Origin: Modestobacter sp. VKM Ac-2985
Lineage (GTDB): Bacteria; Actinomycetota; Actinomycetes; Mycobacteriales; Geodermatophilaceae
Direction: 5' to 3'
Length of the DNA: 64,000 nt
NCBI RefSeq assembly: GCF_026967925.1
Contig: NZ_JAPVBI010000001.1
Coordinates: forward strand, 806,001 to 870,000
This document shows positions 27,682-35,123 of the stretch, one piece after another. Numbering within the stretch: position 1 is the first letter of the stretch; every line of letters begins with the position of its first letter. The position numbers and the translations under genes were made by a program. The notes beneath the pieces are model-generated. The model was not told the origin of the DNA. It searched no databases and worked only from the letters and a program-made list of their open reading frames with translations.

Positions 27682-29070
27682 ATGTCCCGCACGTCCCTGG
27701 CCCGACGTCCCGCCGCCCGTTCGATCACCGTGCTCACCGCAGCCGTCGGCGTCGCCCTCGGCGGTCTTGCCGTCGCACCCGCCCAGGCCGACGAGGACGC
27801 CCCACAGGCGGTCCAGCTGGCCGACGAGGACGAGGACGGCGACGAGGACGAGGACGGCGACGAGGACGAGGACGGCGACGAGGACGAGGACGGCGACGAG
27901 GACGAGGGTGACGGCGAGGACGACGCGGCGACCGCCGCGGCCGTCGCCGGCGTCACCGACGTCGTGGTCGCTCTGCAGCCCGGTGCCGACGGCGCCGCCC
28001 TGGCTGCCGAGTACGGCCTCACCCCGGTCGACACCCTGCAGGGCTCGCCCGACGTCCTGCTGCTGCGGACACCCGCTGGCAGCGACGTCGTCGCGGTCGC
28101 CGAGCGGGTGGCCGCGGACCCGCGCGCCCGCTTCGCGGAGCCGGACTACCTGACCGGTGCCCCCGAGGCCAACCCCACCTACGGCTGGGGGACCGATGCC
28201 GGGCCGCAGCCGGCCGGCACCGACCCCGCGGCGTGGCTCGGGCAGGAGGCGCTCACCCGGCTGGGCGTCGCCGAGGCGCAGGCCACGAGCACCGGCACCG
28301 GCGTCACGGTGGCCGTGATCGACACTGGCATCGAGGCCGGGCACCCCTCGTTCGCCGGGCGGCTGACCGCCGGTCACGACGTCCTCGACGGTGACGGCGC
28401 ACCCGACGACGTCGCCAACGGGCTGGACGACGACGCGGACGGCCGGGTGGACGAGGCCGCCGGCCACGGGACACACGTCTCCGGGATCGTGCTGGCCGTC
28501 GCCCCGGACGCGACGATCATGCCGGTCCGGGTGCTGGACAGCGACGGCCGCGGCTCGGTGTTCGCCCTCGCCGAGGGCATCCGGCTCGCCCTGGCCGACG
28601 GCGCCGACGTGCTCAACATCAGCCTGGGCACCACCGAGGACTCCGAGCTCGTCGACGAGGTGCTCGAGGAGGTCTCCGAGGACGTCGTTGTGGTCGCCTC
28701 CGCGGGCAACACCGGGACGCGCAGCACCCAGTACCCCGCCGCGACCAGCGGCGTCGTCTCGGTCGCCAGCGTCGACGCGCAGGACCAGCTGTCGGTGTTC
28801 AGCTCCTTCGGCACCGCGGACGTCGCCGCCCCGGGCGAGGCGATCGTGAGCACCTTCCCGGGCGGCGGGTACGCGGCCTGGGCGGGCACCTCGATGGCGG
28901 CGCCGTTCGTCGCCGGCCAGGCGGCGCTGCTGGTCGCCCGGGGTGGGGAGGACGCCGCCGAGGCCGCGGTGGACGTCATCACCTCCACCGCCGTGCCGGG
29001 TGCCCCGGAGCTCGGTGCCGGCCGGATCGACGTCGCTGCCGGCGTCCTCGCCCCGACGCCCGGGGACTGA
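27682..29070 (+). CDS. Secreted S8 subtilisin-like serine protease with acidic repeat
   Basis: A 462-residue preproprotein. A signal peptide (~1-36, ending APAQA) is followed by an acidic repeat region (residues ~48-80, DEDEDG repeated), an I9-like propeptide (~90-155) and the S8 domain. The triad is Asp214 (VAVIDTGIE), His265 (GHGTHVSG) and Ser404 (GTSMAAPF), with the oxyanion Asn in ASAGNTG; all intact. It lacks a C-terminal anchor. It lies 61 bases after the CHAT gene with its own Shine-Dalgarno sequence and no separate promoter motif, so it is probably the last gene of the anti-sigma-CHAT transcript. Confidence 0.92.
   Translation: MSRTSLARRPAARSITVLTAAVGVALGGLAVAPAQADEDAPQAVQLADEDEDGDEDEDGDEDEDGDEDEDGDEDEGDGEDDAATAAAVAGVTDVVVALQPGADGAALAAEYGLTPVDTLQGSPDVLLLRTPAGSDVVAVAERVAADPRARFAEPDYLTGAPEANPTYGWGTDAGPQPAGTDPAAWLGQEALTRLGVAEAQATSTGTGVTVAVIDTGIEAGHPSFAGRLTAGHDVLDGDGAPDDVANGLDDDADGRVDEAAGHGTHVSGIVLAVAPDATIMPVRVLDSDGRGSVFALAEGIRLALADGADVLNISLGTTEDSELVDEVLEEVSEDVVVVASAGNTGTRSTQYPAATSGVVSVASVDAQDQLSVFSSFGTADVAAPGEAIVSTFPGGGYAAWAGTSMAAPFVAGQAALLVARGGEDAAEAAVDVITSTAVPGAPELGAGRIDVAAGVLAPTPGD
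27823..27894 (+). repeat. 18-bp tandem repeat, four perfect copies
   Basis: Four exact copies of GACGAGGACGAGGACGGC, followed by one divergent copy to about 27912. They encode the DEDEDG repeat of the subtilase. Such an array can gain or lose units by slippage without breaking the frame. Confidence 0.9.
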
Positions 29071-29172
29071 CCCGACCGCGTCGCCGACGGGCGACGAGCA
29101 CCGCCGACGCGCCTCCTGCCATCCGGGCAGGGGGCGCGTCGGCGTGTGCGGCCGGTCACCCCGGCGCGGGAC

Positions 29173-29202
29173 GTATCAGGGGACCTCGTGCCCGGCACGT
29201 AC
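29173..29202 (+). promoter_or_regulatory. Putative ECF promoter, copy B
   Basis: GTATCAG (29173-29179), 14 bases, then GGCACGTAC (29194-29202). The ATG of the next gene is only 5 bases further (29208), so transcription probably begins at or next to the start codon and the mRNA is leaderless. Confidence 0.75.
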
Positions 29203-29207
29203 CGGGC

Positions 29208-30383
29208 ATGTCACGCACAACCGCACAGTCGACCGACGCCGGCGGCGAGCTGCCGGACCGGGCGTCCCCCCGACGCCTCTCCGCCGCGGGGCGGGTGGTC
29301 GTCGCCGTGGCAGCCTTCGCCCTCTTGCTGGCCGCCTTCGTCTTCTCGCCCCGGACCGACGTGTCGCGCGACCCGGACGCCGTGATCGGCACCCAGGAGC
29401 TCGTGCGGATCAGCGGCCCGGACGGTTCGGTCGAGGTCATGGCGCGGATCGACACCGGGGCCAGCAGCTCCTCGATCGACGACGACATCGCCGAGGACCT
29501 CGGCTTCGACCTCGACGACGCCGAGACGGTGACCGTGGCCTCCTCGCTGGGGCGGGAGGAGCGGCCGGTGGTCCGCGGCGGCCTGCAGCTCGCCGGCGGC
29601 ACCGACCCGGCCCGCTTCACCGTGACCGACCGGTCCGAGCGCAGCACCGAGGCGCTGATCGGCCGGGCCGACCTCCGTGGCGTGCAGGTCGTGGTGGGCC
29701 AGCGGATGCTGACCACCCCCGGGGCGGAGACCGCACCGTCGGCCGTGCGCACGCTCCTGTCGGAGGGGCCGGCGCTGGGGCCGCAGTCGCTGCTGGCCGT
29801 GCTCCCGCTCGCCGCGCTGGTCATGGTGCTGCTGCGGGTGGTCGTCGGGGTCAGCACGCTGGGCACCTTCTCCCCGGTGCTGCTCGCCTTCGGCTACACC
29901 CAGGCCGGCCTCACCCTGGGGCTCGTCCTCACCCTCGCGATGCTCGCCCTGGGCCTGGCGGCGCAGCCGCTGCTGCGCCGCTTCCGGCTGCCCCGGGTGG
30001 CCCGGCTGTCGGTGCTGATCGGCCTGGTGACGCTGTTGTTGCTGATCGCCCAGCACGCCACCGGGCTCTCCGGGGCCGCCGACTCGTGGGGGGCCGCGCT
30101 CCCCGTCGTCGTCACCGCGGTGATCATCGAGCGGCTGTGGGAGGTCTGGGACCTCGACGGGCCACGCTCCGCCGTCACCGACGCGGCCGTCACCCTCGCC
30201 GTCGCCGTCCTGGTCACGCTGCTCGTCCTCGCCCCGGCGACCCGGCTGCTCGCCGAGACCGCTCCGCTGCCCTTCACCCTCGCCTGCGTCCTCGCAGCGG
30301 GCTGGGCCGGCACGTATCGCGGGCTCCGGCTCGTCGAGCTCGTCCGTTTCTCCTCGTTCAGCCGTACGGAGGCCTTCCGATGA
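29208..30383 (+). CDS. Membrane retropepsin-like aspartic protease fused to a 7TM domain
   Basis: A 391-residue protein. One membrane segment (~28-46) leads to an extracytoplasmic retropepsin-like domain (~60-175) with the catalytic motif ARIDTGASSSSI (Asp82) and EALIGRADL, as in the Zn_protease/RimB group (PF05618). The C-terminal half (~185-375) has about seven helices with VVVGVSTLGTFSPVLLAFGYTQAG, resembling the 7TM domain usually fused to an inactive transglutaminase (PF14402). Proteins of both kinds are known partners of RimK-like ligases. Its stop overlaps the ATP-grasp start (ATGA), so they act together. Confidence 0.82.
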   Translation: MSRTTAQSTDAGGELPDRASPRRLSAAGRVVVAVAAFALLLAAFVFSPRTDVSRDPDAVIGTQELVRISGPDGSVEVMARIDTGASSSSIDDDIAEDLGFDLDDAETVTVASSLGREERPVVRGGLQLAGGTDPARFTVTDRSERSTEALIGRADLRGVQVVVGQRMLTTPGAETAPSAVRTLLSEGPALGPQSLLAVLPLAALVMVLLRVVVGVSTLGTFSPVLLAFGYTQAGLTLGLVLTLAMLALGLAAQPLLRRFRLPRVARLSVLIGLVTLLLLIAQHATGLSGAADSWGAALPVVVTAVIIERLWEVWDLDGPRSAVTDAAVTLAVAVLVTLLVLAPATRLLAETAPLPFTLACVLAAGWAGTYRGLRLVELVRFSSFSRTEAFR

Positions 30384-31294
30384 CCGTCCAGCCCCTGCCC
30401 ACCGACGCCCGACCCGGGCTGCTGTCCCGCCTCCGCCGCTTCGACGAGGTGCTCGGCATGAACGGGCGCAACGACCGGATCGCCCGGGACAACCCGTTCC
30501 GGTCCGTGCAGCTGGTCAACGACAAGCACGCCACCAAGACCGCCCTGCTCGCAGTCGGCGCCCCCACGGCCCCGACGCTCGCGCTGGTCCGGTCCCGCCG
30601 CGACCTCCTGGCACTGGACTGGGCCGGGCTGGGCTCCTCGTGGGCGCTCAAGCCGAACCAGGGCCTGGGCGGCGGGGGCATCCTGCTGGCGACCGAGGCC
30701 GACACCGATGCCGAACCGGGTGGCGCCTGGCGCACCGGCTCCGGGCGGCGGATCACCCGGGCCGACGTCGTGGACCACGCACGCTTCGTCCTCGACGGCG
30801 AGTACTCCGGCCGCCCGCGGGACGCGGCGCTGTTCGAGCCGCTGATCCGCACCCACCCCGATCTGGAGCGCCTCTCCTACCAGGGGCTGCCCGACGTGCG
30901 GGTGCTCTGCCTGGACGACCGGCCGGTGCTGGCGATGATGCGGTTGCCGACGGCCGGGAGCGGCGGCCGCGCCAACCTGCACCAGGGCGCGGTGGGCGCC
31001 GCCGTCGACCTCGCCAGCGGTGAGGTCACCGGTGCCTGGAGCGGCCGCCGGCCGATGACCCACCACCCCGACACCGGGGTCGAGCTGATCGGTGCGCGCG
31101 TGCCCGACTGGGCGGGGGTGCTCGACGCGGCCTCACGCTGCGGGCCGGCCACCGGGCTGCGCTACGTCGGCGCCGACGTCGTCGTCGACCGGGCTGCCGG
31201 GCCGCTGGTGCTCGAGGTGAACGCCCGCCCCGGCCTGCAGATCCAGAACGTGACGGGCAACGGCTTGCGTGGCCTGATCGAGCCCGCTGCCTGA
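30380..31294 (+). CDS. RimK-like ATP-grasp amidoligase
   Basis: A 304-residue ATP-grasp protein of the alpha-L-glutamate ligase-like group. Visible are NDKHATKTAL, the ATP-binding ALKPNQGLGGGGILL, LPDVRVLCLDDRPVLAMMRLPT and the magnesium-binding end VLEVNARPGLQIQN. RimK-like enzymes add amino acids, often glutamate, to proteins or peptides through new amide bonds. The substrate is not known. It overlaps the retropepsin-7TM gene by 4 bases and ends just before a strong terminator. Confidence 0.85.
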   Translation: MTVQPLPTDARPGLLSRLRRFDEVLGMNGRNDRIARDNPFRSVQLVNDKHATKTALLAVGAPTAPTLALVRSRRDLLALDWAGLGSSWALKPNQGLGGGGILLATEADTDAEPGGAWRTGSGRRITRADVVDHARFVLDGEYSGRPRDAALFEPLIRTHPDLERLSYQGLPDVRVLCLDDRPVLAMMRLPTAGSGGRANLHQGAVGAAVDLASGEVTGAWSGRRPMTHHPDTGVELIGARVPDWAGVLDAASRCGPATGLRYVGADVVVDRAAGPLVLEVNARPGLQIQNVTGNGLRGLIEPAA

Positions 31295-31298
31295 GCCC

Positions 31299-31343
31299 AC
31301 CCGACAGCACCCCCGGTCCAGCGGACCGGGGGTGCTGTCGGGT
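31299..31343. terminator. Strong hairpin after the ATP-grasp gene
   Basis: A perfect 21-bp stem (31299-31319 with 31323-31343) with a 3-base loop, starting 4 bases after the stop codon of the amidoligase gene. It is a factor-independent-type terminator without T-tract. Confidence 0.8.
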
Positions 31344-31367
31344 CCGGGCGTACCGGGCACGGACGTG

Positions 31368-31402
31368 CGAAGGGCCGGGCAGCGGCGCTGCCCGGCCCTT
31401 CG
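31368..31402. terminator. Second hairpin, for the convergent secreted-protein gene
   Basis: A perfect 16-bp stem (31368-31383 with 31387-31402) with a 3-base loop, 13 bases beyond the stop of the minus-strand gene ending at 31416. Together with the neighbouring hairpin it insulates the two convergent units. Confidence 0.8.
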
Positions 31403-31415
31403 TCCTGAGGGAGGG

Positions 31416-31991
31416 TCAGCTGACGGCGAAGCCCTCGAACTGCTTCTGGTCGTCGCCGCCCACGACGTTCCCGCCACCGACCGGTGCGGGTCGGTTGTCC
31501 TGGCCGGTGAGGTTGACCCGGATCGTGTTGCCGGTGACCTCCACGCCGCCGGTGTTCTCCGAGGCCTGCAGGCTGTTGCCGACCGAGGTGCCGGTGACGC
31601 GGACGGCGCCGTCGTTCTTGGTGGCCTGCACGTCGGCGCCGACCTCGGAGCCGGTCAGCGTGAGGGAACCGCCCTCCTGCACCTGGACGAGGCTTCGGAC
31701 GAAGGAGTCGGAGATGTCCACCGACTCCGCGCGCTGCGCCTGGACGCTGCCCCGGACGCTGATCCCGTCGGCGTCCAACGAGGCGTCCTCGAGCACCCGG
31801 ACGTCGCCCAGCACGCGGGTGCCCTCCAGCGAGCAGTCGGCCTCCTCCGGGACCAGGACGCTCGTGACCTCGATCGCCCCGATCGGGCCGGTGCAGACGA
31901 CGTCGTCGGCGGCGAGGGCGGGGGTGGCCGTCAGGCCGGTCAGTGCGACGGCTCCGGCGGTGGTGGCGAGGGCGAGGAACTGCTTGCGCAT
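31416..31991 (-). CDS. Small secreted repeat protein (beta-helix-like)
   Basis: A 191-residue protein with a clear signal peptide (MRKQFLALATT... ending TPALA, about 27 residues). The mature part is made of short hydrophobic/turn repeats such as LGDVRVLEDASLDADGISVRG, SFVRSLVQVQEGGSLTLTGS and ADVQATKNDGAVRVTG, suggesting a right-handed beta-helix or polymer-forming fold. Two cysteines (VVCTG, ADCSL) may form a disulfide. ATG 31991 has GGAGG 5 bases upstream. It carries the same promoter motif as the sigma-linked operons, so it is a likely regulon member and possibly the target of the protease or ligase (inference). No known family recognised. Confidence 0.8.
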   Translation of the reverse strand: MRKQFLALATTAGAVALTGLTATPALAADDVVCTGPIGAIEVTSVLVPEEADCSLEGTRVLGDVRVLEDASLDADGISVRGSVQAQRAESVDISDSFVRSLVQVQEGGSLTLTGSEVGADVQATKNDGAVRVTGTSVGNSLQASENTGGVEVTGNTIRVNLTGQDNRPAPVGGGNVVGGDDQKQFEGFAVS

Positions 31992-32039
31992 GGTGACCTC
32001 CACGGTGCGGGGACGTCCCGGGTGTTCCCGGGACGCTCA

Positions 32040-32069
32040 GTACGTGCCGTGGGGCCGGGGGCCTGATAC
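32040..32069 (-). promoter_or_regulatory. Putative ECF promoter, copy C
   Basis: Read on the minus strand: GTATCAG (32069-32063), 14 bases, then GGCACGTAC (32048-32040). It is 48 bases upstream of the secreted-protein start codon and shows the same spacing as the other two copies. Confidence 0.75.
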
Positions 32070-32099
32070 CCCGCCGTCCACCGATCGGTGGACGGCGGG
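32070..32099. repeat. 30-bp perfect palindrome in a divergent promoter region
   Basis: Two 15-bp arms without loop, centred between 32084 and 32085. It abuts the -35 block of the minus-strand promoter and is 51 bases upstream of the ABC transporter start. The location suits an operator for a dimeric regulator acting on one or both units; the response regulator encoded downstream is one candidate (inference). Confidence 0.6.
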
Positions 32100-32149
32100 C
32101 CCACGCTCCGGTGGTCCCGAGGGCTCCGGCGCGGCGACAGGCTCGGTGC

Positions 32150-33055
32150 ATGACGACGACGGAGGCAGCACCCCTGCCGACCACGACCGGCGGGGACACC
32201 CCCGCCGTCGGAGTCCGCGGGCTGCGGAAGAGCTACGGAGGGAAGGCCGTCCTCGACGGGCTCGACCTCGAGGTGCGACGCGGCGAGTGCTTCGCGCTGC
32301 TCGGGCCCAACGGCGCGGGCAAGACCACGACGATCGAGGTGCTCGAGGGGGTCCGTCGCCGCGACGCCGGTGAGGTGACGGTGCTGGGGGAGGACCCGGC
32401 CACCGCCGGCCGCTCCTGGCGCGCCCGGATCGGGGTGGTCAGCCAGGGCGAGGGCGCCGGCCAGGCGCTCAGCGTGCGGGAGACCCTCGACCACTTCGCG
32501 CACTACACGTCCACGCCGCGGCCCACCGACGAGCTGCTCGCGGCGGTCGGCCTGGCGGAGAAGGCCGAGACCCGGGTGGCTCGCCTCTCCGGCGGCCAGC
32601 GACGCCGGCTCGCCGTGGCGCTGGGGGTGCAGGGCCGGCCGGAGCTGGTCTTCCTCGACGAGCCGACCACCGGGATGGACCCGGCGGCCCGGCGGCAGTT
32701 CTGGCAGCTCGTCCGCGACCTGCGGTCCGGCGGGACGACGGTGCTGCTGACCACCCACTACCTGGACGAGGCCGCCGAGCTGGCCGACCGGGTCGGCGTC
32801 ATCGCCGGCGGCCGGCTGGTCGAGGTCGCCCCGCCGGCCGAGCTCGGTGCGCCGCTGCGCCGGCAGGCCACGGTGCGCTGGCGGGAGGACGGCGGCTGGC
32901 GCGCAGTGCCCACCGAGACCCCCGCCGCCGTCCTGCGCGACCTGCTCGCCGCCACCCCGCACGGCGAGGTCCCCGGCCTCACCGTCACCCGCCCCGACCT
33001 GGAGGACCTCTACCTCGCCCTCGTCGGCACCGTCGCTGGAGGAGAGCCCCGATGA
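32150..33055 (+). CDS. ABC transporter ATP-binding protein (ABC-2 type exporter)
   Basis: A 301-residue ATPase of the DrrA/CcmA-like group. Walker A is GPNGAGKTTT, the signature ARLSGGQRRR, Walker B LVFLDEPTTGMD and the switch His is in LLTTHYLDEA. A C-terminal ~70-residue extension with DLEDLYLALVG is typical of drug/lipid exporters. It works with the permease encoded next (4-base overlap). The operon continues with a histidine kinase and response regulator, the usual arrangement for envelope or antibiotic stress exporters. Confidence 0.93.
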   Translation: MTTTEAAPLPTTTGGDTPAVGVRGLRKSYGGKAVLDGLDLEVRRGECFALLGPNGAGKTTTIEVLEGVRRRDAGEVTVLGEDPATAGRSWRARIGVVSQGEGAGQALSVRETLDHFAHYTSTPRPTDELLAAVGLAEKAETRVARLSGGQRRRLAVALGVQGRPELVFLDEPTTGMDPAARRQFWQLVRDLRSGGTTVLLTTHYLDEAAELADRVGVIAGGRLVEVAPPAELGAPLRRQATVRWREDGGWRAVPTETPAAVLRDLLAATPHGEVPGLTVTRPDLEDLYLALVGTVAGGEPR

Positions 33056-33876
33056 CCGCCCTGACCACCACCCGCCCGGCCCCGCCCTCGACCGCCCGCA
33101 TCGCGCTGGCCCGGGTCGGCGTGGAGCTGCGGCTCTTCGCCCGGGAACGCCAGCAGGTGGTGTTCTCCTTCGCCTACCCGGTCGTGATGATGGTCGTCTT
33201 CGGCTCGGTGCTCGGCGGTGACGTGCTGCCGGGCGGGGTGCCGTTCCCGCAGTACTTCCTGGCCGGGATCGCGGCCACCGGCATCATGCTGACCAGCTTC
33301 CAGGCCGTCGGGACGGCGATCGCCGCCGAGCGCGAGGCCGGCCAGCTGGAGCGGCTGCAGCTGCTGGGCACCCCGCCGGCGGCCTACTTCGCCGGCAAGG
33401 CCGGGCAGGTGCTGGTCACCACCGCGGCGCAGCTGGCGTTGCTGTTGCCGGTCGCCCGGTACGGCTACGACGTGCCGCTGCCGGCCGACCTCGCCCACTG
33501 GCTGACGTTCCTGTGGGTCGCGGCGCTGGGTGCGCTGGCCGGCACGGTGCTCGGCATCGGGGTCTCGGCGCTGCCGGGCAGCGCCAGCTCGCTGACCACC
33601 TCGATCTCGGCGTTCGCGATCGTGCTGCAGTTCTTCTCCGGGGTGTTCTTCGCCTTCCCGGGGCTGCCGGGCTGGATGCAGCAGGTCGCGGCGGTGTTCC
33701 CGCTGAAGTGGCTGACCCAGGGGATGCGCTCGGCGTTCCTGCCCGAGCAGGCCGCGGCCTTCGAGGTCGCCGGCGGATGGGAGCACGGCCGGACGGCCCT
33801 GGTGCTGGTGGCATGGGTGATCATCGGCGTCATGGTGTGCGTGCGCACGTTCCGGTGGCGCCGGGCCGACGGATGA
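33052..33876 (+). CDS. ABC-2 type transporter permease
   Basis: A 274-residue permease with six predicted membrane helices. After a cytosolic start come VVFSFAYPVVMMVVFGSVLG, YFLAGIAATGIMLTSFQAVG, the cytosolic EREAGQLERLQLLGTPPAAYF segment typical of ABC2_membrane proteins, and FFSGVFFAFPGLPGWMQQVAAVFPLKWLTQGMR. It forms the transmembrane path for the ATPase upstream. Start and stop overlap neighbouring genes by 4 bases. The transported substrate is unknown. Confidence 0.92.
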   Translation: MTALTTTRPAPPSTARIALARVGVELRLFARERQQVVFSFAYPVVMMVVFGSVLGGDVLPGGVPFPQYFLAGIAATGIMLTSFQAVGTAIAAEREAGQLERLQLLGTPPAAYFAGKAGQVLVTTAAQLALLLPVARYGYDVPLPADLAHWLTFLWVAALGALAGTVLGIGVSALPGSASSLTTSISAFAIVLQFFSGVFFAFPGLPGWMQQVAAVFPLKWLTQGMRSAFLPEQAAAFEVAGGWEHGRTALVLVAWVIIGVMVCVRTFRWRRADG

Positions 33877-35123
33877 CCGTCGGCTCCCGGCTCCGGTCCG
33901 CCGTCCTCCCCGCCTGGCGCGGGGAGGACGGCGCGCCGGTGTCCGAGGCGGGGTGGCGGGCCACCGTGCTGGCCTGGCACGTCGCCGTCGCGGCGATGCT
34001 GGGGACGGCGTTGGTGCGAGCGGTCGCCGTCGTCGACGCGGACGGCGGGCCGCGCGCACTGCTGGTCGGTGCGCTGGTGGTGTGGGCCGCGGCGTACGCG
34101 CTGCTGGGTGCTCATGCACTCGTCAGCCGGCACGAACGTCGCGCGAACGCCTACCTCGCGGTCATGGTCACGGCGATCGGCGTCGTCGGCTGGGTCGAGC
34201 CCTCGCTGCTCTTCCTGATGTTCCTGGTCTACACGCAGGTGTGGTTCCTGACGGAGTCCGTCCCGGCCGGGGTGCGGTGGACGGTCGCGGCGGCGGCGGC
34301 GAGCACGGTCGGGCCCCTGCTCGCCTGGACCCGCGGTGACGAGCCGCTGTGGGGGCCCGGGCAGACGCTGGTGGGGCTGGCCTTCAGCCTCGCCATGGGC
34401 TTGTGGGTCAACGGGCTGCTGGCCAAGAGCGAGCAGCGGGCTGCGTTGATCGAGGAGCTGGAGTCGACCCGCGCCGAGCTGGCCGACGCGCACCGCGAGC
34501 AGGGCGTCGCGGCCGAGCGCGAGCGGTGGGCCCGCGAGGTGCACGACACGCTCGCGCAGGGGTACACCAGCATCGTCGTCCTGGCCCAGACCGTCGCGGC
34601 GCAGCTGCCCGGCGACCCGGGTGCGGCCGCGGAGCGGGTGGCCCTGATCGAGGAGGTCGCCCGGGAGAACCTGGCCGAGGCCCGCGCGATGGTCGCCGCC
34701 TTCGCGCCGGTGGCACTGGACTCCTCGACGCTGGTCGACGCGCTGGGGCGGCTCGCCGAGCGGTTCGGCCGGGAGACCGGCCTGGCCACCCGGCTGGACA
34801 CCGCCGCGCTGGCCGGCGACGCCGGCCTGACGCGCGTGGAGGAGATCGTGCTGCTGCGGGGAGCCCAGGAGGCGCTCGCCAACGTGCGCCGGCACGCCGC
34901 GGCTCGCGCGGTCGTCCTGCGGGTGAGCCGCGTGGAGACGGGGGAGGCGGCGCACGTGTCGGTGCACGTCGAGGACGACGGGGTGGGCTTCGACCCGGCT
35001 GTGGCGGACGGCGTGGGGCTGGCCGGGTTGCGTGACCGGGCCGAGCAGGTGGGCGGCGCCGTCGACGTCGTCTCGGCGCCGGGTGCGGGCACCCGCGTCA
35101 CGGTGCGGGTGCCGGCTCGATGA
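33873..35123 (+). CDS. Two-component sensor histidine kinase (NarL partner type)
   Basis: A 416-residue membrane kinase. About five to six helices occupy residues 30-190, then a short coiled coil, a HisKA_3 dimerisation domain with the phospho-acceptor His224 in AREVHDTLAQGYTS, and a C-terminal HATPase with NVRRHAAARAVVL (N box) and DDGVGFDP (G1). It phosphorylates the response regulator encoded downstream. The membrane region has no recognised ligand domain, as in BceS/LiaS-like cell-envelope sensors. Confidence 0.92.
   Translation: MTVGSRLRSAVLPAWRGEDGAPVSEAGWRATVLAWHVAVAAMLGTALVRAVAVVDADGGPRALLVGALVVWAAAYALLGAHALVSRHERRANAYLAVMVTAIGVVGWVEPSLLFLMFLVYTQVWFLTESVPAGVRWTVAAAAASTVGPLLAWTRGDEPLWGPGQTLVGLAFSLAMGLWVNGLLAKSEQRAALIEELESTRAELADAHREQGVAAERERWAREVHDTLAQGYTSIVVLAQTVAAQLPGDPGAAAERVALIEEVARENLAEARAMVAAFAPVALDSSTLVDALGRLAERFGRETGLATRLDTAALAGDAGLTRVEEIVLLRGAQEALANVRRHAAARAVVLRVSRVETGEAAHVSVHVEDDGVGFDPAVADGVGLAGLRDRAEQVGGAVDVVSAPGAGTRVTVRVPAR

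Noticed and set aside
30301..30330. A fourth copy of the sigma promoter motif
   Set aside because: GGCACGTATC occurs inside the retropepsin-7TM gene, but GTATCAG is not found 14 bases upstream.
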